A stretch of 42,881 nt of DNA from Pseudomonas sp. 7P_10.2_Bac1 (GCF_025465935.1 NZ_JANLNV010000089.1:1-42881), one strand, 5' to 3'. Shown: positions 29,906-39,231, numbered from the stretch's first letter. Made by a program: numbers and translations. The notes: generated by a model not told the origin, from the letters alone.

Positions 29906-32848
29906 TTAGCTCAAGCCCAGTTGCGCCCATATGCGCCGCACATCACGGCGCGCGTCCACCAATTGATCCCCGCTGACCACACCCGCTTCCTTTTGCAAGG
30001 CCTGGCGGTGAGCAACGGCGCGGAAGGCCTTATACGCCTCACGCAGCAGGCTGGCGTCGGTGGCGGGCATCAGCCCTGCCTGCTCCAACCCTTCCAGAAT
30101 GCGGATGTTATCGGTGTAACGCAGTAACTCCGGGTGTTCCCTGGACCACGCCAGGGCCGCGTATTGCACCATAAATTCAATATCGACGATACCTCCGGCG
30201 TCCTGCTTGAGGTCGAACGGCACCGTAGGCTCAAAGGCGTTCTCAGCCGTGCCCGCGGCAGTACTGCGGGTGCCCAGGTTGTCGCGCATTTTGGCGCGCA
30301 TCTCGCTGACTTCCTGACGCAATCTCGGCAAGTCGCGCTCGCGGCCCAACACCTGCGCCCGGACCTTTTCAAACGCCGCACCGACCTGCTTGCAGCCCAC
30401 CAGCACCCGTGCCCGCACCAACGCCTGGTGCTCCCAGGTCCAGGCTTCATTCTGTTGATAGCGCTCAAACGCTCCGAGCGAGCTGACCAACAACCCCGCC
30501 GCGCCTGACGGCCGCAGGCGCATGTCGACGTCATACAGCTGGCCCGAGTTGGTTTGCGCGGTCAGCAAATGGATGATCCGTTGGCCCAGCCGGGTGAAAA
30601 ACTGCGCGCTGTCGATGGGCTTGGCGCCGTCGGTCTCGGTATTCGGATCGCCGTCGTGGATAAACACCAGGTCCAGGTCCGAACCATGGCCCAACTCGAT
30701 CCCGCCGACTTTGCCGTAGCCCACAATAATAAAGCCGGGATCGCACAGGCTGCCGTCCGGACGCTGCGGCGTGCCGTACTTGGCCACGGTCTGGCGCCAG
30801 GCCAGGGCCAGCACTTGCTCCAAAATCGCTTCGGCCAGCCAGGTCAGGTAATCGCTGACTTTCATGAGCGGCAAGCTGCCGGCAATTTCCGATGCCGCAA
30901 CCCGCAGGCGGTGCGCCAGCTTGAAGTTGCGCAGCGCTTCCATCTGCTGCTCCAGGTCATCTTCAGGGATACGCGTGAGCCGCTCACGCAACTCAGCGGC
31001 CAGCTCTGGCGCCAACGGTGGTTTGAACAGGCGCCCTTCGTTGAGCAGCTCATCGAGCAGCAGCGGGAAACGGGTGATCTGTTCTGCGATCCACGGGCTG
31101 GCCGCGCACAGGGTCAGCAGGCGGCGCAGCGCATCCGGGTTCTCGGTCAAGAGCACCAGATAGGCCGAACGGCGGGCCACCGCTTCAACCAGCGGCAACA
31201 CCCGTTCGAGCACCAGATCCGGGTTGGCATGTTCAACCGCTTGTGCCAGCAAGCGCGGGATGAACGCATCCAGACGCTCGCGGCCCAAACGCTGCATCGC
31301 CCGCAACTGCGGGCTGGAGCGCAGGCTGGCCAGTTGTTTCAAGGCTTTGGGCGCATCGACAAAGCCGGCTTCTTCCAGCTGCGCGCAGGCAGCGGCGTCG
31401 TCCTGGACTTCTTCCCACAACGGCAACCACTCGCCGCCGACAATCAGCTCGCCTTCATCTAAGTCTTCTTCCTCGTCCGGGTCGGCAATCACCTGACGGA
31501 AATGCCAGTCGATTCGCCCACGCCACGCCATCAGTTGCTCATGGAATTGCGCCCAAGTGTCGAAGCCCATCATGAAGGCGATGCGCGCCTGATCCTGCTC
31601 ATCGTCAGGCAACATTTGTGTCTGGCGGTCGGCAATAGCCTGGATCGCGTGCTCGGTGTAACGCAAAAATTCATACCCTTCACGCAGCTCGACGATGACA
31701 GCAGGCGGCAAGTAACCCTGGCCTTCGAGGATGCCCAGCACTTTTAGCAGCGGTCGCTGTTGCAAGCTGAGGTCGCGACCGCCGTGGATCAATTGAAAGG
31801 CCTGGGCAATAAACTCGACTTCACGAATCCCGCCGGCGCCCAGCTTGATGTTGTCGGCCATGCCCTTGCGCCGCACTTCTTGCTGGATCAGTTGTTTCAT
31901 GGTGCGCAGCGCTTCAATCGCCGAGAAGTCGAGGTAGCGCCGATAGACAAACGGGCGCAACAAATCGAGCAGTTGTGCGCCCATGGCCTGGTCACCGGCC
32001 ACCACGCGCGCCTTGATCATCGCGTAGCGTTCCCAGTCACGCCCCTGATCCTGGTAGTACTGCTCCAGCGCGTTAAAACTCAGCACCAGTGCGCCCGACG
32101 AGCCGTAAGGGCGCAGGCGCATGTCGACGCGGAACACAAAACCGTCCACGGTCATGGGGTCCAGCGCTTTGATCACGCGCTGGCCGAGGCGGATGAAGAA
32201 TTCCTGGTTATCCAGCGGGCGCTTGGAGCCGACCGTTTCACCCCCCTCGGGGTAGGCAAAAATCAGGTCGATGTCCGACGACAGGTTCAGCTCGACCGCG
32301 CCAAGCTTGCCCATGCCCAGAATCACCATCTGCTGCGGCTCACCGCTACGCCGCCCGGTCGGCGTGCCGAACTGCTGGCAATGGCGCTGGTACAGCCAGC
32401 GATAAGCCTGGTCGATGCTCGCATCGGCCATGTCCGACAGATCGCGGCAGGTTTCGACCAGATCCGCCTGTCGGGTCAGGTCACGCCAGATAATGCGGAT
32501 CTGCTGGCGCGTCCGCTGACGGCGCAGTGTACGCCCCAGTTCATCGTCGGTTTGCGCCTGCTGGGCGGCCTCGGCGATCTGCCCGCACAACTCGCCGGAG
32601 GCGAAACTGCGATCCAGCTCACCTGAACTCACCAGCTCAAGCAACATCAAAGGGTCACGTAAGGCCTGTTCAATAAAGAAGTCGCTAGCCGCGCTCACTC
32701 GGGCGAAATCGGACCAGCGTTCAGATGACCATTCGTCGACTCCCTGTTCGCCTTCCAAACCGGCCACCGCGTTGCGCCACGACTCTTCGGCACGGCTGGC
32801 AAGGGGCAATAAAAGGGGGGGAATTGCGGCAAGCGAGGGAAGGCTCAT
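29906..32848 (-). CDS. glnE: Bifunctional glutamine synthetase adenylyltransferase / adenylyl-removing enzyme
   Basis: GlnE adjusts glutamine synthetase by adding or removing AMP in response to PII and glutamine. The 980 aa length is typical. Two nucleotidyltransferase domains are visible. The first is around residues 175-195 (ILGMGKLGAVELNLSSDIDL, adenylyl-removing half). The second is around residues 705-730 (IVGYGKVGGIELGHGSDLDL, adenylylating half). The paired acidic residues are intact in both. RLRPYGSSGALV and RLRPSGAAGLLV are the matching downstream motifs. The ATG at 32848 has AAGGA seven bases upstream. It diverges from aceE across 384 bases. Confidence 0.97.
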   Translation of the reverse strand: MSLPSLAAIPPLLLPLASRAEESWRNAVAGLEGEQGVDEWSSERWSDFARVSAASDFFIEQALRDPLMLLELVSSGELDRSFASGELCGQIAEAAQQAQTDDELGRTLRRQRTRQQIRIIWRDLTRQADLVETCRDLSDMADASIDQAYRWLYQRHCQQFGTPTGRRSGEPQQMVILGMGKLGAVELNLSSDIDLIFAYPEGGETVGSKRPLDNQEFFIRLGQRVIKALDPMTVDGFVFRVDMRLRPYGSSGALVLSFNALEQYYQDQGRDWERYAMIKARVVAGDQAMGAQLLDLLRPFVYRRYLDFSAIEALRTMKQLIQQEVRRKGMADNIKLGAGGIREVEFIAQAFQLIHGGRDLSLQQRPLLKVLGILEGQGYLPPAVIVELREGYEFLRYTEHAIQAIADRQTQMLPDDEQDQARIAFMMGFDTWAQFHEQLMAWRGRIDWHFRQVIADPDEEEDLDEGELIVGGEWLPLWEEVQDDAAACAQLEEAGFVDAPKALKQLASLRSSPQLRAMQRLGRERLDAFIPRLLAQAVEHANPDLVLERVLPLVEAVARRSAYLVLLTENPDALRRLLTLCAASPWIAEQITRFPLLLDELLNEGRLFKPPLAPELAAELRERLTRIPEDDLEQQMEALRNFKLAHRLRVAASEIAGSLPLMKVSDYLTWLAEAILEQVLALAWRQTVAKYGTPQRPDGSLCDPGFIIVGYGKVGGIELGHGSDLDLVFIHDGDPNTETDGAKPIDSAQFFTRLGQRIIHLLTAQTNSGQLYDVDMRLRPSGAAGLLVSSLGAFERYQQNEAWTWEHQALVRARVLVGCKQVGAAFEKVRAQVLGRERDLPRLRQEVSEMRAKMRDNLGTRSTAAGTAENAFEPTVPFDLKQDAGGIVDIEFMVQYAALAWSREHPELLRYTDNIRILEGLEQAGLMPATDASLLREAYKAFRAVAHRQALQKEAGVVSGDQLVDARRDVRRIWAQLGLS

Positions 32849-33054
32849 GGTCTATCCTTGATCGGCGATGGTAATGCCGAGTACGGTGACAGGAAGAAAC
32901 AGCGGTTAAATCCGACTGTCGAACAAAGGTTATAAATAGCTTTAAAAGGTATTTCTTTAGCAAAAAAACATTGTCACGACGGCAAAAAACCAAGTACAGC
33001 ACCAACAATATCGATTTATCGCACAACTCAACAGGTGGCCACCGAAGGCTGCGC

Positions 33055-33069
33055 TGTAGTTTTACTACT
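33055..33069. promoter_or_regulatory. GntR-type operator candidate 1 upstream of aceE
   Basis: TGTAGTTTTACTACT is a near-perfect palindrome (TGTAGT-TTT-ACTACt) that fits the FadR-subfamily GntR pattern TnGTnnnACnA. Its centre lies 52 bases from that of the second site. E. coli aceEF is repressed by PdhR, a member of that subfamily, but the regulator here is not identified. Confidence 0.6.
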
Positions 33070-33106
33070 GGTTCAAACACTTGAAAGGCTGAAATGAGCA
33101 ACGATT

Positions 33107-33121
33107 TGTAGTAAAACTACA
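33107..33121. promoter_or_regulatory. GntR-type operator candidate 2 upstream of aceE
   Basis: TGTAGTAAAACTACA is a perfect palindrome with a 3-base AAA spacer, 111 bases before the aceE start. It shares both half-sites with candidate 1 and has the reverse-complement spacer. A repressor bound here could block a promoter or the transcript start. Confidence 0.65.
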
Positions 33122-33232
33122 CGACGCCGGAATCAACCTTCCGGTCATCCAAGAATTTATGTCGTCTGCCCACAAGGCCAGTCGCAAACTCAGGCAACCG
33201 ATTCTGGAAGCCTTTCCGCCCTGGAGCAAGCC

Positions 33233-35878
33233 ATGCAAGACCTCGATCCCGTCGAAACCCAGGAATGGCTGGACGCCCTGGAATCGGTTCTCGACAAAGA
33301 AGGCGAAGACCGTGCTCACTATCTGATGACCCGTATGGGTGAGCTCGCTACTCGCACCGGTTCGCAACTGCCGTACGCCATCACGACTCCATACCGCAAC
33401 ACGATTCCTGTTACCCACGAAGCACGCATGCCTGGCGACCTGTTCATGGAACGCCGCATTCGCTCGTTGGTACGCTGGAACGCCATGGCTATGGTTATGC
33501 GCACGAACTTGAAAGATTCTGACCTGGGCGGTCATATCTCCAGCTTCGCTTCCAGCGCAACCCTGTACGACATCGGCTTCAACTACTTCTTCCAGGCCCC
33601 GACCGAAGAACACGGCGGCGACCTGATCTACTTCCAGGGCCACACCTCTCCAGGCGTTTATGCCCGTGCGTTCATGGAAGGTCGCATCAGCGAAGAACAA
33701 ATGAACAACTTCCGCCAGGAAGTCGACGGTCAGGGCCTGTCGTCCTACCCGCACCCTTGGCTGATGCCTGATTTCTGGCAGTTCCCGACGGTATCCATGG
33801 GCCTTGGCCCGATCCAGGCGATCTACCAGGCGCGTTTCATGAAGTACCTGGAATCGCGCGGCTACATCCCTGCAGGCAAGCAAAAAGTCTGGTGCTTCCT
33901 GGGTGACGGCGAGTGTGACGAGCCGGAATCCCTGGGCGCCATCTCGCTGGCTGGCCGCGAAAACCTCGACAACCTGATCTTCGTCATCAACTGCAACCTG
34001 CAGCGCCTCGACGGCCCGGTTCGCGGCAACGGCAAGATCATCCAGGAACTCGAAGGCGTGTTCCGCGGTGCTCAGTGGAACGTGACCAAAGTCATCTGGG
34101 GCCGTTTCTGGGACCCACTGCTGGCCAAAGACGTCGACGGCATCCTGCAACGCCGCATGGACGAAGTCATCGACGGCGAGTACCAGAACTACAAAGCCAA
34201 AGACGGCGCGTTCGTACGTGAACACTTCTTCAACACGCCAGAACTCAAGGCGATGGTTGCTGATCTGTCCGACGACGAGATCTGGAAACTCAACCGTGGC
34301 GGCCACGACCCGTACAAGGTCTACGCGGCATACCACGAAGCGGTCAACCACAAAGACCAGCCAACCGTCATCCTGGCCAAGACCATCAAGGGTTACGGCA
34401 CCGGCGCTGGCGAAGCGAAAAACACAGCGCACAACACCAAGAAAGTCGATGTCGACAGCCTGAAGTTGTTCCGCGATCGCTTCGACATCCCGGTCAAAGA
34501 CGAAGAAATCGAAAACCTGCCATTCTTCAAACCAGAAGAAGGCAGCGCTGAAGCCCGCTACCTGAGCGAGCGCCGTGCAGCACTGGGCGGCTTCGTACCG
34601 CAGCGTCGCGCCAAGAGCCTGAGCATTCCGACCCTGCCTCTGGACACCCTCAAGGCCATCCTTGACGGCTCCGGCGACCGTGAAATTTCCACCACCATGG
34701 CGTTCGTGCGCATCCTGGCGCAGCTGGTGAAGGACAAGGACATCGGTCAGCGCATCGTGCCGATCATCCCGGACGAAGCCCGTACCTTCGGTATGGAAGG
34801 CATGTTCCGTCAGTTGGGCATCTACTCCTCCGTCGGCCAGCTCTACGAGCCAGTCGATAAAGACCAGGTGATGTTCTACAAGGAAGACAAAAAAGGTCAG
34901 ATCCTCGAAGAAGGCATCAACGAAGCAGGCGCCATGAGCTCCTTCATCGCCGCCGGTACTTCGTACTCGAACCACAACCAGCCGATGCTGCCGTTCTACA
35001 TCTTCTACTCGATGTTCGGCTTCCAGCGTATTGGCGACCTGGCCTGGGCCGCTGGCGACAGCCGCACCCGTGGCTTCCTGATCGGCGGCACCGCCGGGCG
35101 TACCACGCTCAACGGTGAAGGCCTGCAACACGAAGACGGTCACAGCCACATCCTGGCCTCGACCATCCCGAACTGCCGCACCTACGATCCAACCTACGGC
35201 TATGAGCTGGCGGTGATCATCCAGGACGGCATGAAGAAGATGACCGAAGAGCAACAGGACGTCTTCTACTACATCACCGTGATGAACGAGTCGTACCAGC
35301 AACCTGCCATGCCGGCCGGTGTTGAAGAAGGCATCGTCAAAGGGATGTACCTGCTCGAAGAAGACACCAAGGAAGCCGCTCACCACGTTCAACTGATGGG
35401 CTCCGGCACCATCCTGCGTGAAGTGCGTGAAGCTGCGAAAATCCTGCGTGATGAATTCAACGTCGGCGCTGACGTATGGAGCGTTACCAGCTTCAACGAA
35501 CTGCGTCGCGACGGCCTGGCCGTTGAGCGTCACAACCGCCTGCACCCTGGCCAGAAGCCACAGCGTACCTACGTTGAAGAGTGCCTGACTGGCCGTAAGG
35601 GTCCGGTCATCGCTTCGACTGACTACATGAAGCTGTTCGCCGAGCAGATTCGTCAGTGGGTACCGGTCAAGGAATTCAAAGTGCTGGGCACTGACGGTTT
35701 CGGCCGCAGCGACAGCCGCAAAAAACTGCGTCACTTCTTTGAAGTAGACCGTCACTTCGTGGTGTTGGCAGCCCTGGAAGCCTTGGCTGACCGCGGTGAA
35801 ATCGAACCTAAGGTGATAGCAGACGCTATCGTCAAGTTCGGCATCAACCCGGAAAAACGCAACCCACTGGACTGCTGA
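33233..35878 (+). CDS. aceE: Pyruvate dehydrogenase E1 component, homodimeric type
   Basis: AceE decarboxylates pyruvate with thiamine diphosphate and passes the acetyl group to the lipoyl domains of AceF. The 881 aa length is normal for the homodimeric E1. The ThDP/Mg motif lies around residues 223-252 (GDGECDEPESLGAISLAGRE, continuing to FVINCN). Other conserved stretches include YFQGHTSPGVYARAF, IKGYGTGAGEAKNTAHN and GGTAGRTTLNGEGLQHEDGH. The ATG at 33233 has GGAG seven bases upstream. aceF follows 11 bases after its stop. The lpd (E3) gene is not in the window. Codon use is strongly biased, as expected of a highly expressed gene. Confidence 0.98.
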   Translation: MQDLDPVETQEWLDALESVLDKEGEDRAHYLMTRMGELATRTGSQLPYAITTPYRNTIPVTHEARMPGDLFMERRIRSLVRWNAMAMVMRTNLKDSDLGGHISSFASSATLYDIGFNYFFQAPTEEHGGDLIYFQGHTSPGVYARAFMEGRISEEQMNNFRQEVDGQGLSSYPHPWLMPDFWQFPTVSMGLGPIQAIYQARFMKYLESRGYIPAGKQKVWCFLGDGECDEPESLGAISLAGRENLDNLIFVINCNLQRLDGPVRGNGKIIQELEGVFRGAQWNVTKVIWGRFWDPLLAKDVDGILQRRMDEVIDGEYQNYKAKDGAFVREHFFNTPELKAMVADLSDDEIWKLNRGGHDPYKVYAAYHEAVNHKDQPTVILAKTIKGYGTGAGEAKNTAHNTKKVDVDSLKLFRDRFDIPVKDEEIENLPFFKPEEGSAEARYLSERRAALGGFVPQRRAKSLSIPTLPLDTLKAILDGSGDREISTTMAFVRILAQLVKDKDIGQRIVPIIPDEARTFGMEGMFRQLGIYSSVGQLYEPVDKDQVMFYKEDKKGQILEEGINEAGAMSSFIAAGTSYSNHNQPMLPFYIFYSMFGFQRIGDLAWAAGDSRTRGFLIGGTAGRTTLNGEGLQHEDGHSHILASTIPNCRTYDPTYGYELAVIIQDGMKKMTEEQQDVFYYITVMNESYQQPAMPAGVEEGIVKGMYLLEEDTKEAAHHVQLMGSGTILREVREAAKILRDEFNVGADVWSVTSFNELRRDGLAVERHNRLHPGQKPQRTYVEECLTGRKGPVIASTDYMKLFAEQIRQWVPVKEFKVLGTDGFGRSDSRKKLRHFFEVDRHFVVLAALEALADRGEIEPKVIADAIVKFGINPEKRNPLDC

Positions 35879-35889
35879 GGAGAATTTTT

Positions 35890-37536
35890 GTGAGCGAACT
35901 CATTCGAGTACCTGACATCGGCAGCGGTGACGGCGAAGTCATCGAACTGTTTGTAAAGGTCGGCGACCGTGTCGAAGCGGATCAGAGCATTCTGACGCTG
36001 GAATCGGACAAGGCGAGCATGGAAATTCCTGCGCCTAAAGCCGGTATCGTCAAAAGCCTGAAAGTAAAGCTGGGCGACCGCTTGAAAGAAGGCGACGAAT
36101 TGCTTGAGCTGGAAGCTGAAGGTGGCGCTGAACAGGCGCCTCAAGCTGCAGCACCTGCACCGGCCGCTGCAGCTGAAAAACCGGCTGCCGCCCCTGCCGC
36201 CGAGGCCCCTGCGGCCCCGGCTGCAGCACCGGCAAGCGAGTCTGTTCAGGACATTCACGTGCCGGACATCGGCTCGTCGGGCAAGGCCAAGATCATCGAA
36301 ATTCTGGTCAAGGCTGGCGACACCGTTGAAGCTGATCAATCGCTGATCACCCTCGAATCCGATAAGGCCAGCATGGAAATCCCATCGCCAGCCGCCGGTG
36401 TGGTGGAAAGCATTGCGGTCAAGCTGGACGACGAAGTCGGCACTGGCGACTTCATCCTCAAGCTGAAAGTAGCGGGCGCTGCGGCGCCTGTTGCTCCGGC
36501 CCAGGCCGCACCAGCCCCGGCTGCGAAAGCTGAAGCCCCGGCTGCTGCTCCTGCGCCAGCCGCCAAGGCTGAAGCCGCCCCTGCTCCGGCACCGGCTGCT
36601 ACCCCTGCGCCAAGCGGTGCCAAAGTTCACGCTGGCCCTGCCGTGCGTCAACTGGCCCGTGAGTTCGGCGTTGAGCTGAGCGCGGTGAGCCCAAGTGGCC
36701 CACACGGTCGCGTCTTGAAAGAAGACGTGCAGGCCTACGTCAAAACCGCTCTGCAGAAAGCCAAGGAAGCTCCGGCTGCCGGCGCTGCTACCGGCGGCGC
36801 TGGCATTCCGCCGATCCCGACCGTCGACTTCAGCCGTTTCGGTGAAGTTGAAGAAGTGGCCATGACCCGCTTGATGCAAATCGGCGCGTCGAGCCTGCAC
36901 CGCAGCTGGCTGAACATCCCGCACGTGACTCAGTTCGACCAGGCTGACATCACCGACCTGGAAGCCTTCCGCGTTGCGCAAAAAGCCGTTGCAGAAAAAG
37001 CCGGTGTGAAACTGACCGTCCTGCCGCTGCTGCTCAAGGCCTGTGCACACCTGCTCAAGGAACTGCCGGACTTCAACAGTTCGCTGGCGCCAAGCGGCAA
37101 AGCGATCATCCGCAAGAAATACGTCCACATCGGCTTCGCCGTCGACACCCCGGACGGTTTGCTGGTGCCTGTGATCAAGAACGTTGATCAGAAGAGCCTG
37201 CTGCAACTGGCAGCGGAAGCGGCTGCACTGGCTGCCAAAGCCCGTGACAAGAAGCTCACCGCTGACGACATGCAGGGCGCTTGCTTCACCATTTCCAGCC
37301 TCGGCCACATTGGCGGCACCGGCTTCACGCCGATCGTCAACGCACCGGAAGTGGCGATCCTCGGCGTGTCCAAGGCAACCATGCAGCCCGTCTGGGACGG
37401 CAAAGCCTTCCAGCCGAAGCTGATGCTGCCCCTGTCGCTGTCCTACGATCACCGCGTGATCAACGGCGCTGCAGCTGCACGCTTCACCCAGCGTCTGAGC
37501 CAGTTGCTGGGCGACATCCGCACCATCTTGCTGTAA
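35890..37536 (+). CDS. aceF: Dihydrolipoamide acetyltransferase (E2) of pyruvate dehydrogenase
   Basis: The 548 aa E2 forms the core of the complex and transfers acetyl to CoA. It has two lipoyl domains with lipoylated Lys41 and Lys159 (both in ESDKASMEIP), against three in E. coli. Ala/Pro-rich linkers follow each (residues about 80-117 and 195-245). The peripheral subunit-binding domain lies at about 246-284, and the catalytic domain runs to the C-terminus. The active site reads YDHRVINGAAAARF, with His521 and Asn525; the usual motif is HRxxDG, and Asn is as I recall in Azotobacter and Pseudomonas E2. The start is GTG at 35890 with GAGGAGA about eight bases upstream. It is the last gene of aceEF. 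Confidence 0.97.
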   Translation: MSELIRVPDIGSGDGEVIELFVKVGDRVEADQSILTLESDKASMEIPAPKAGIVKSLKVKLGDRLKEGDELLELEAEGGAEQAPQAAAPAPAAAAEKPAAAPAAEAPAAPAAAPASESVQDIHVPDIGSSGKAKIIEILVKAGDTVEADQSLITLESDKASMEIPSPAAGVVESIAVKLDDEVGTGDFILKLKVAGAAAPVAPAQAAPAPAAKAEAPAAAPAPAAKAEAAPAPAPAATPAPSGAKVHAGPAVRQLAREFGVELSAVSPSGPHGRVLKEDVQAYVKTALQKAKEAPAAGAATGGAGIPPIPTVDFSRFGEVEEVAMTRLMQIGASSLHRSWLNIPHVTQFDQADITDLEAFRVAQKAVAEKAGVKLTVLPLLLKACAHLLKELPDFNSSLAPSGKAIIRKKYVHIGFAVDTPDGLLVPVIKNVDQKSLLQLAAEAAALAAKARDKKLTADDMQGACFTISSLGHIGGTGFTPIVNAPEVAILGVSKATMQPVWDGKAFQPKLMLPLSLSYDHRVINGAAAARFTQRLSQLLGDIRTILL

Positions 37537-37543
37537 GCCACGT

Positions 37544-37569
37544 CCCGGCCTTCCTCACCGAAGGCCGGG
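37544..37569 (+). terminator. 10-bp hairpin directly after aceF
   Basis: CCCGGCCTTC and GAAGGCCGGG are perfect 10-bp arms around CTCACC, beginning eight bases after the aceF stop. No T-run follows, so it may guard the mRNA 3' end or aid the true terminator at 37609. Confidence 0.65.
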
Positions 37570-37608
37570 GCTGCGCCCTGTTTTCCGAGCGCCACGCTCG
37601 TACCTCAA

Positions 37609-37636
37609 CCCCGCCCAATAAGCGGGGCTTTTTTTT
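37609..37636 (+). terminator. Rho-independent terminator of aceEF
   Basis: CCCCGC (37609-37614) pairs with GCGGGG (37622-37627) around a 7-base loop, followed by C and eight T residues (37629-37636). This is a textbook intrinsic terminator 73 bases after aceF. Confidence 0.92.
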
Positions 37637-37842
37637 GCCTCAACACTTACCCACACCCCGCAGAAGCGGGTGCGCGCCAATCTCTTGATTCCGTGACCAG
37701 AAAACTCCCTCAACACACAGCACCTCGGCACTACAAATCCCGCTGATTTCAGGAAGCGAGGATCCTCAGCAGCCCCTCTACGGTTAACAAAAGGACTTAA
37801 CCACCGCGACTGTGATCGCTAAACATCAGAAAGGAATTCGAT

Positions 37843-39231
37843 GTGGAAAAACCAACCGTTGGGCCCATTGTGGGCTACACCACCCCGGAGCACGCGCGTA
37901 TTTTCCTGAGGGGGGCAAAGGACCCAAGAGATAGCGTTTTCGCCGGTATTCGTCACCGCAAGGCCGGCACACAGCAATGGTCTGAAGGCGTGTATTCGGC
38001 GCTCAGTGACACTTACGACATGTCTGACACACTGGTTTTGCACGGCTTGAGCGCCGACACCCAGTACGAATACCAGGCAGGCTGGTTCACAACTTCCCAC
38101 CCCGGCCACACCCCTGAGACGGTCAAACAGATTGCGCTGCAATGGCCTTCGACGATTTACCAGTTCAAGAGCGCGTCCACCCAACGTGACCGGGTGCATC
38201 GATACGTCGTGGGCTCATGCCGCTATCTCAGGCTCACATTGGGCGTCCCGTCGCGCCCCGATCTTGGCGACAAGGTCTTCAACGCCATCAACGCCGTGAA
38301 AGCCACCAGCCCGCTGGATGGCGTGCTGATGGTGGGCGACCAGGTGTACGTCGATGACTTGAATGTCGTGGCCCCGGATCGCAGTTACAAGGACATCTCG
38401 CTCAAATACCGCGCCGCCTTTTCACAACCCCATATCCGCCAGCTCATGGCCGGCACCCCCACCTACATGATCCTCGACGATCATGAGATCGAAGATAACT
38501 GGCCTTCCAACCGCAGCGACACGGACGCCCCTCTCTACCGCAATGCAATACGGGCCTATGAAAACTTCCAGTGCAGCCACAGCCCCGCCCACAAATTGCT
38601 TGCCGATGGGCGCATCGACCGCAGCGTAAACCAATACTGGTACACCTTTGCTGATGGCGACACTGACTGGTTTGTCCTGGACTGTCGCACCGAGCGCGTT
38701 TTAACCGGAGCTGACCGCAGGATGATCGGTGTCGAGCAAGAGTACGCGCTCTTCAAATGGCTGATAAACAGCACCGCGAAAGTGAAGTTCATCGTCAGCA
38801 GCGTCATGTTCATGCCCGACCAGAAAAGTCATGGTGGTGATGGCTGGAAGTCCTTTGCCGAACAACGTCACCGCCTCCTCGAAACCATTCGCGCCAACGG
38901 CCTCAAAAACGTGATCCTGGTGTCCGGAGACATCCACGGCTCGCTCACCTGCAAGCTCACCCACAGCGAGAACCCGGACTTTGTGGTGCACGGCATCGTG
39001 TCGTCACCGTTGTGCAACACCAAAATGCTGCCTTATGCCAAAGCCAGTAATTTAGTGCTCGACGCCCCCCTTGCCAGTAACGAGAAAGGCCTTTACTCGG
39101 TTGCACTCACCAGCACCATGGTCAGCGAAGACAACTTCGCCTGCCTGACGCTTGAAGGCCAACAACTGAAGGTCGATTTTTACAACCCGACGGGCCAGGT
39201 GCTCACGTCCGTGACGATTGAGCTGAAGTAG
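37843..39231 (+). CDS. PhoD-like metallophosphatase without a signal peptide
   Basis: This 462 aa protein has the order of PhoD-type phosphatases/phosphodiesterases. An N-terminal beta-sandwich domain (about 1-115) leads to VVGSCRY (the GSC motif, Cys125), VLMVGDQVYVDD (Asp166), MILDDHEIEDNW (Asp212, Asp213, His214), WFVLDCRTER and VSGDIHGS (Asp363, His365). Metal ligands appear complete. Classic PhoD is exported by Tat, but this N-terminus (MEKPTVGPIVGYTTPEHARI) has no twin-Arg or hydrophobic stretch, so a cytosolic role is expected. The start is GTG at 37843 with AAGGA about seven bases upstream. AGG and AGA codons near the 5' end differ from neighbouring genes and may hint at transfer. It sits alone between the aceF terminator and the dipA-like gene. 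Substrate unknown. Confidence 0.85.
   Translation: MEKPTVGPIVGYTTPEHARIFLRGAKDPRDSVFAGIRHRKAGTQQWSEGVYSALSDTYDMSDTLVLHGLSADTQYEYQAGWFTTSHPGHTPETVKQIALQWPSTIYQFKSASTQRDRVHRYVVGSCRYLRLTLGVPSRPDLGDKVFNAINAVKATSPLDGVLMVGDQVYVDDLNVVAPDRSYKDISLKYRAAFSQPHIRQLMAGTPTYMILDDHEIEDNWPSNRSDTDAPLYRNAIRAYENFQCSHSPAHKLLADGRIDRSVNQYWYTFADGDTDWFVLDCRTERVLTGADRRMIGVEQEYALFKWLINSTAKVKFIVSSVMFMPDQKSHGGDGWKSFAEQRHRLLETIRANGLKNVILVSGDIHGSLTCKLTHSENPDFVVHGIVSSPLCNTKMLPYAKASNLVLDAPLASNEKGLYSVALTSTMVSEDNFACLTLEGQQLKVDFYNPTGQVLTSVTIELK

Larger units (their letters stand above)
32849..33232. other. 384-base divergent region between glnE and aceE
   Basis: This region must hold promoters for glnE (leftward) and aceEF (rightward). 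The centre, about 32920-33010, is AT-rich. Two related palindromes lie at 33055 and 33107, and a small hairpin, CCGGAA...TTCCGG, at 33127-33144 in the probable aceE leader. TTGTCA at 32971 is a possible rightward -35 but its -10 partner is weak. No coding gene is supported within the gap. Confidence 0.6.
37537..37842. other. 306-base region between aceF and the PhoD-like gene
   Basis: It holds the aceF hairpin and terminator (37544-37636) and a further weak hairpin, ACCCCGC-AGAA-GCGGGTG, near 37656. About 170 bases follow with no recognised promoter, Pho box or coding gene before the GTG at 37843. Confidence 0.55.

Noticed and set aside
33065..35755. Very long open frame (about 896 codons) antisense to aceE
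   Set aside because: Its reading is a by-product of the strong codon bias of aceE, which avoids codons that make stops on the other strand. The translation lacks any recognisable domain and has no ribosome-binding site.
35752..37452. Long open frame antisense to aceF
   Set aside because: Same cause as for aceE: Ala/Pro-rich coding on the plus strand gives stop-free, low-complexity Gly/Arg/Ser-rich antisense frames.
37438..37490. Inactivating Asp to Asn change in the AceF active site (HRVING)
   Set aside because: Asn at this position is, as I recall, normal for Azotobacter and Pseudomonas E2p enzymes, so it is not a defect.
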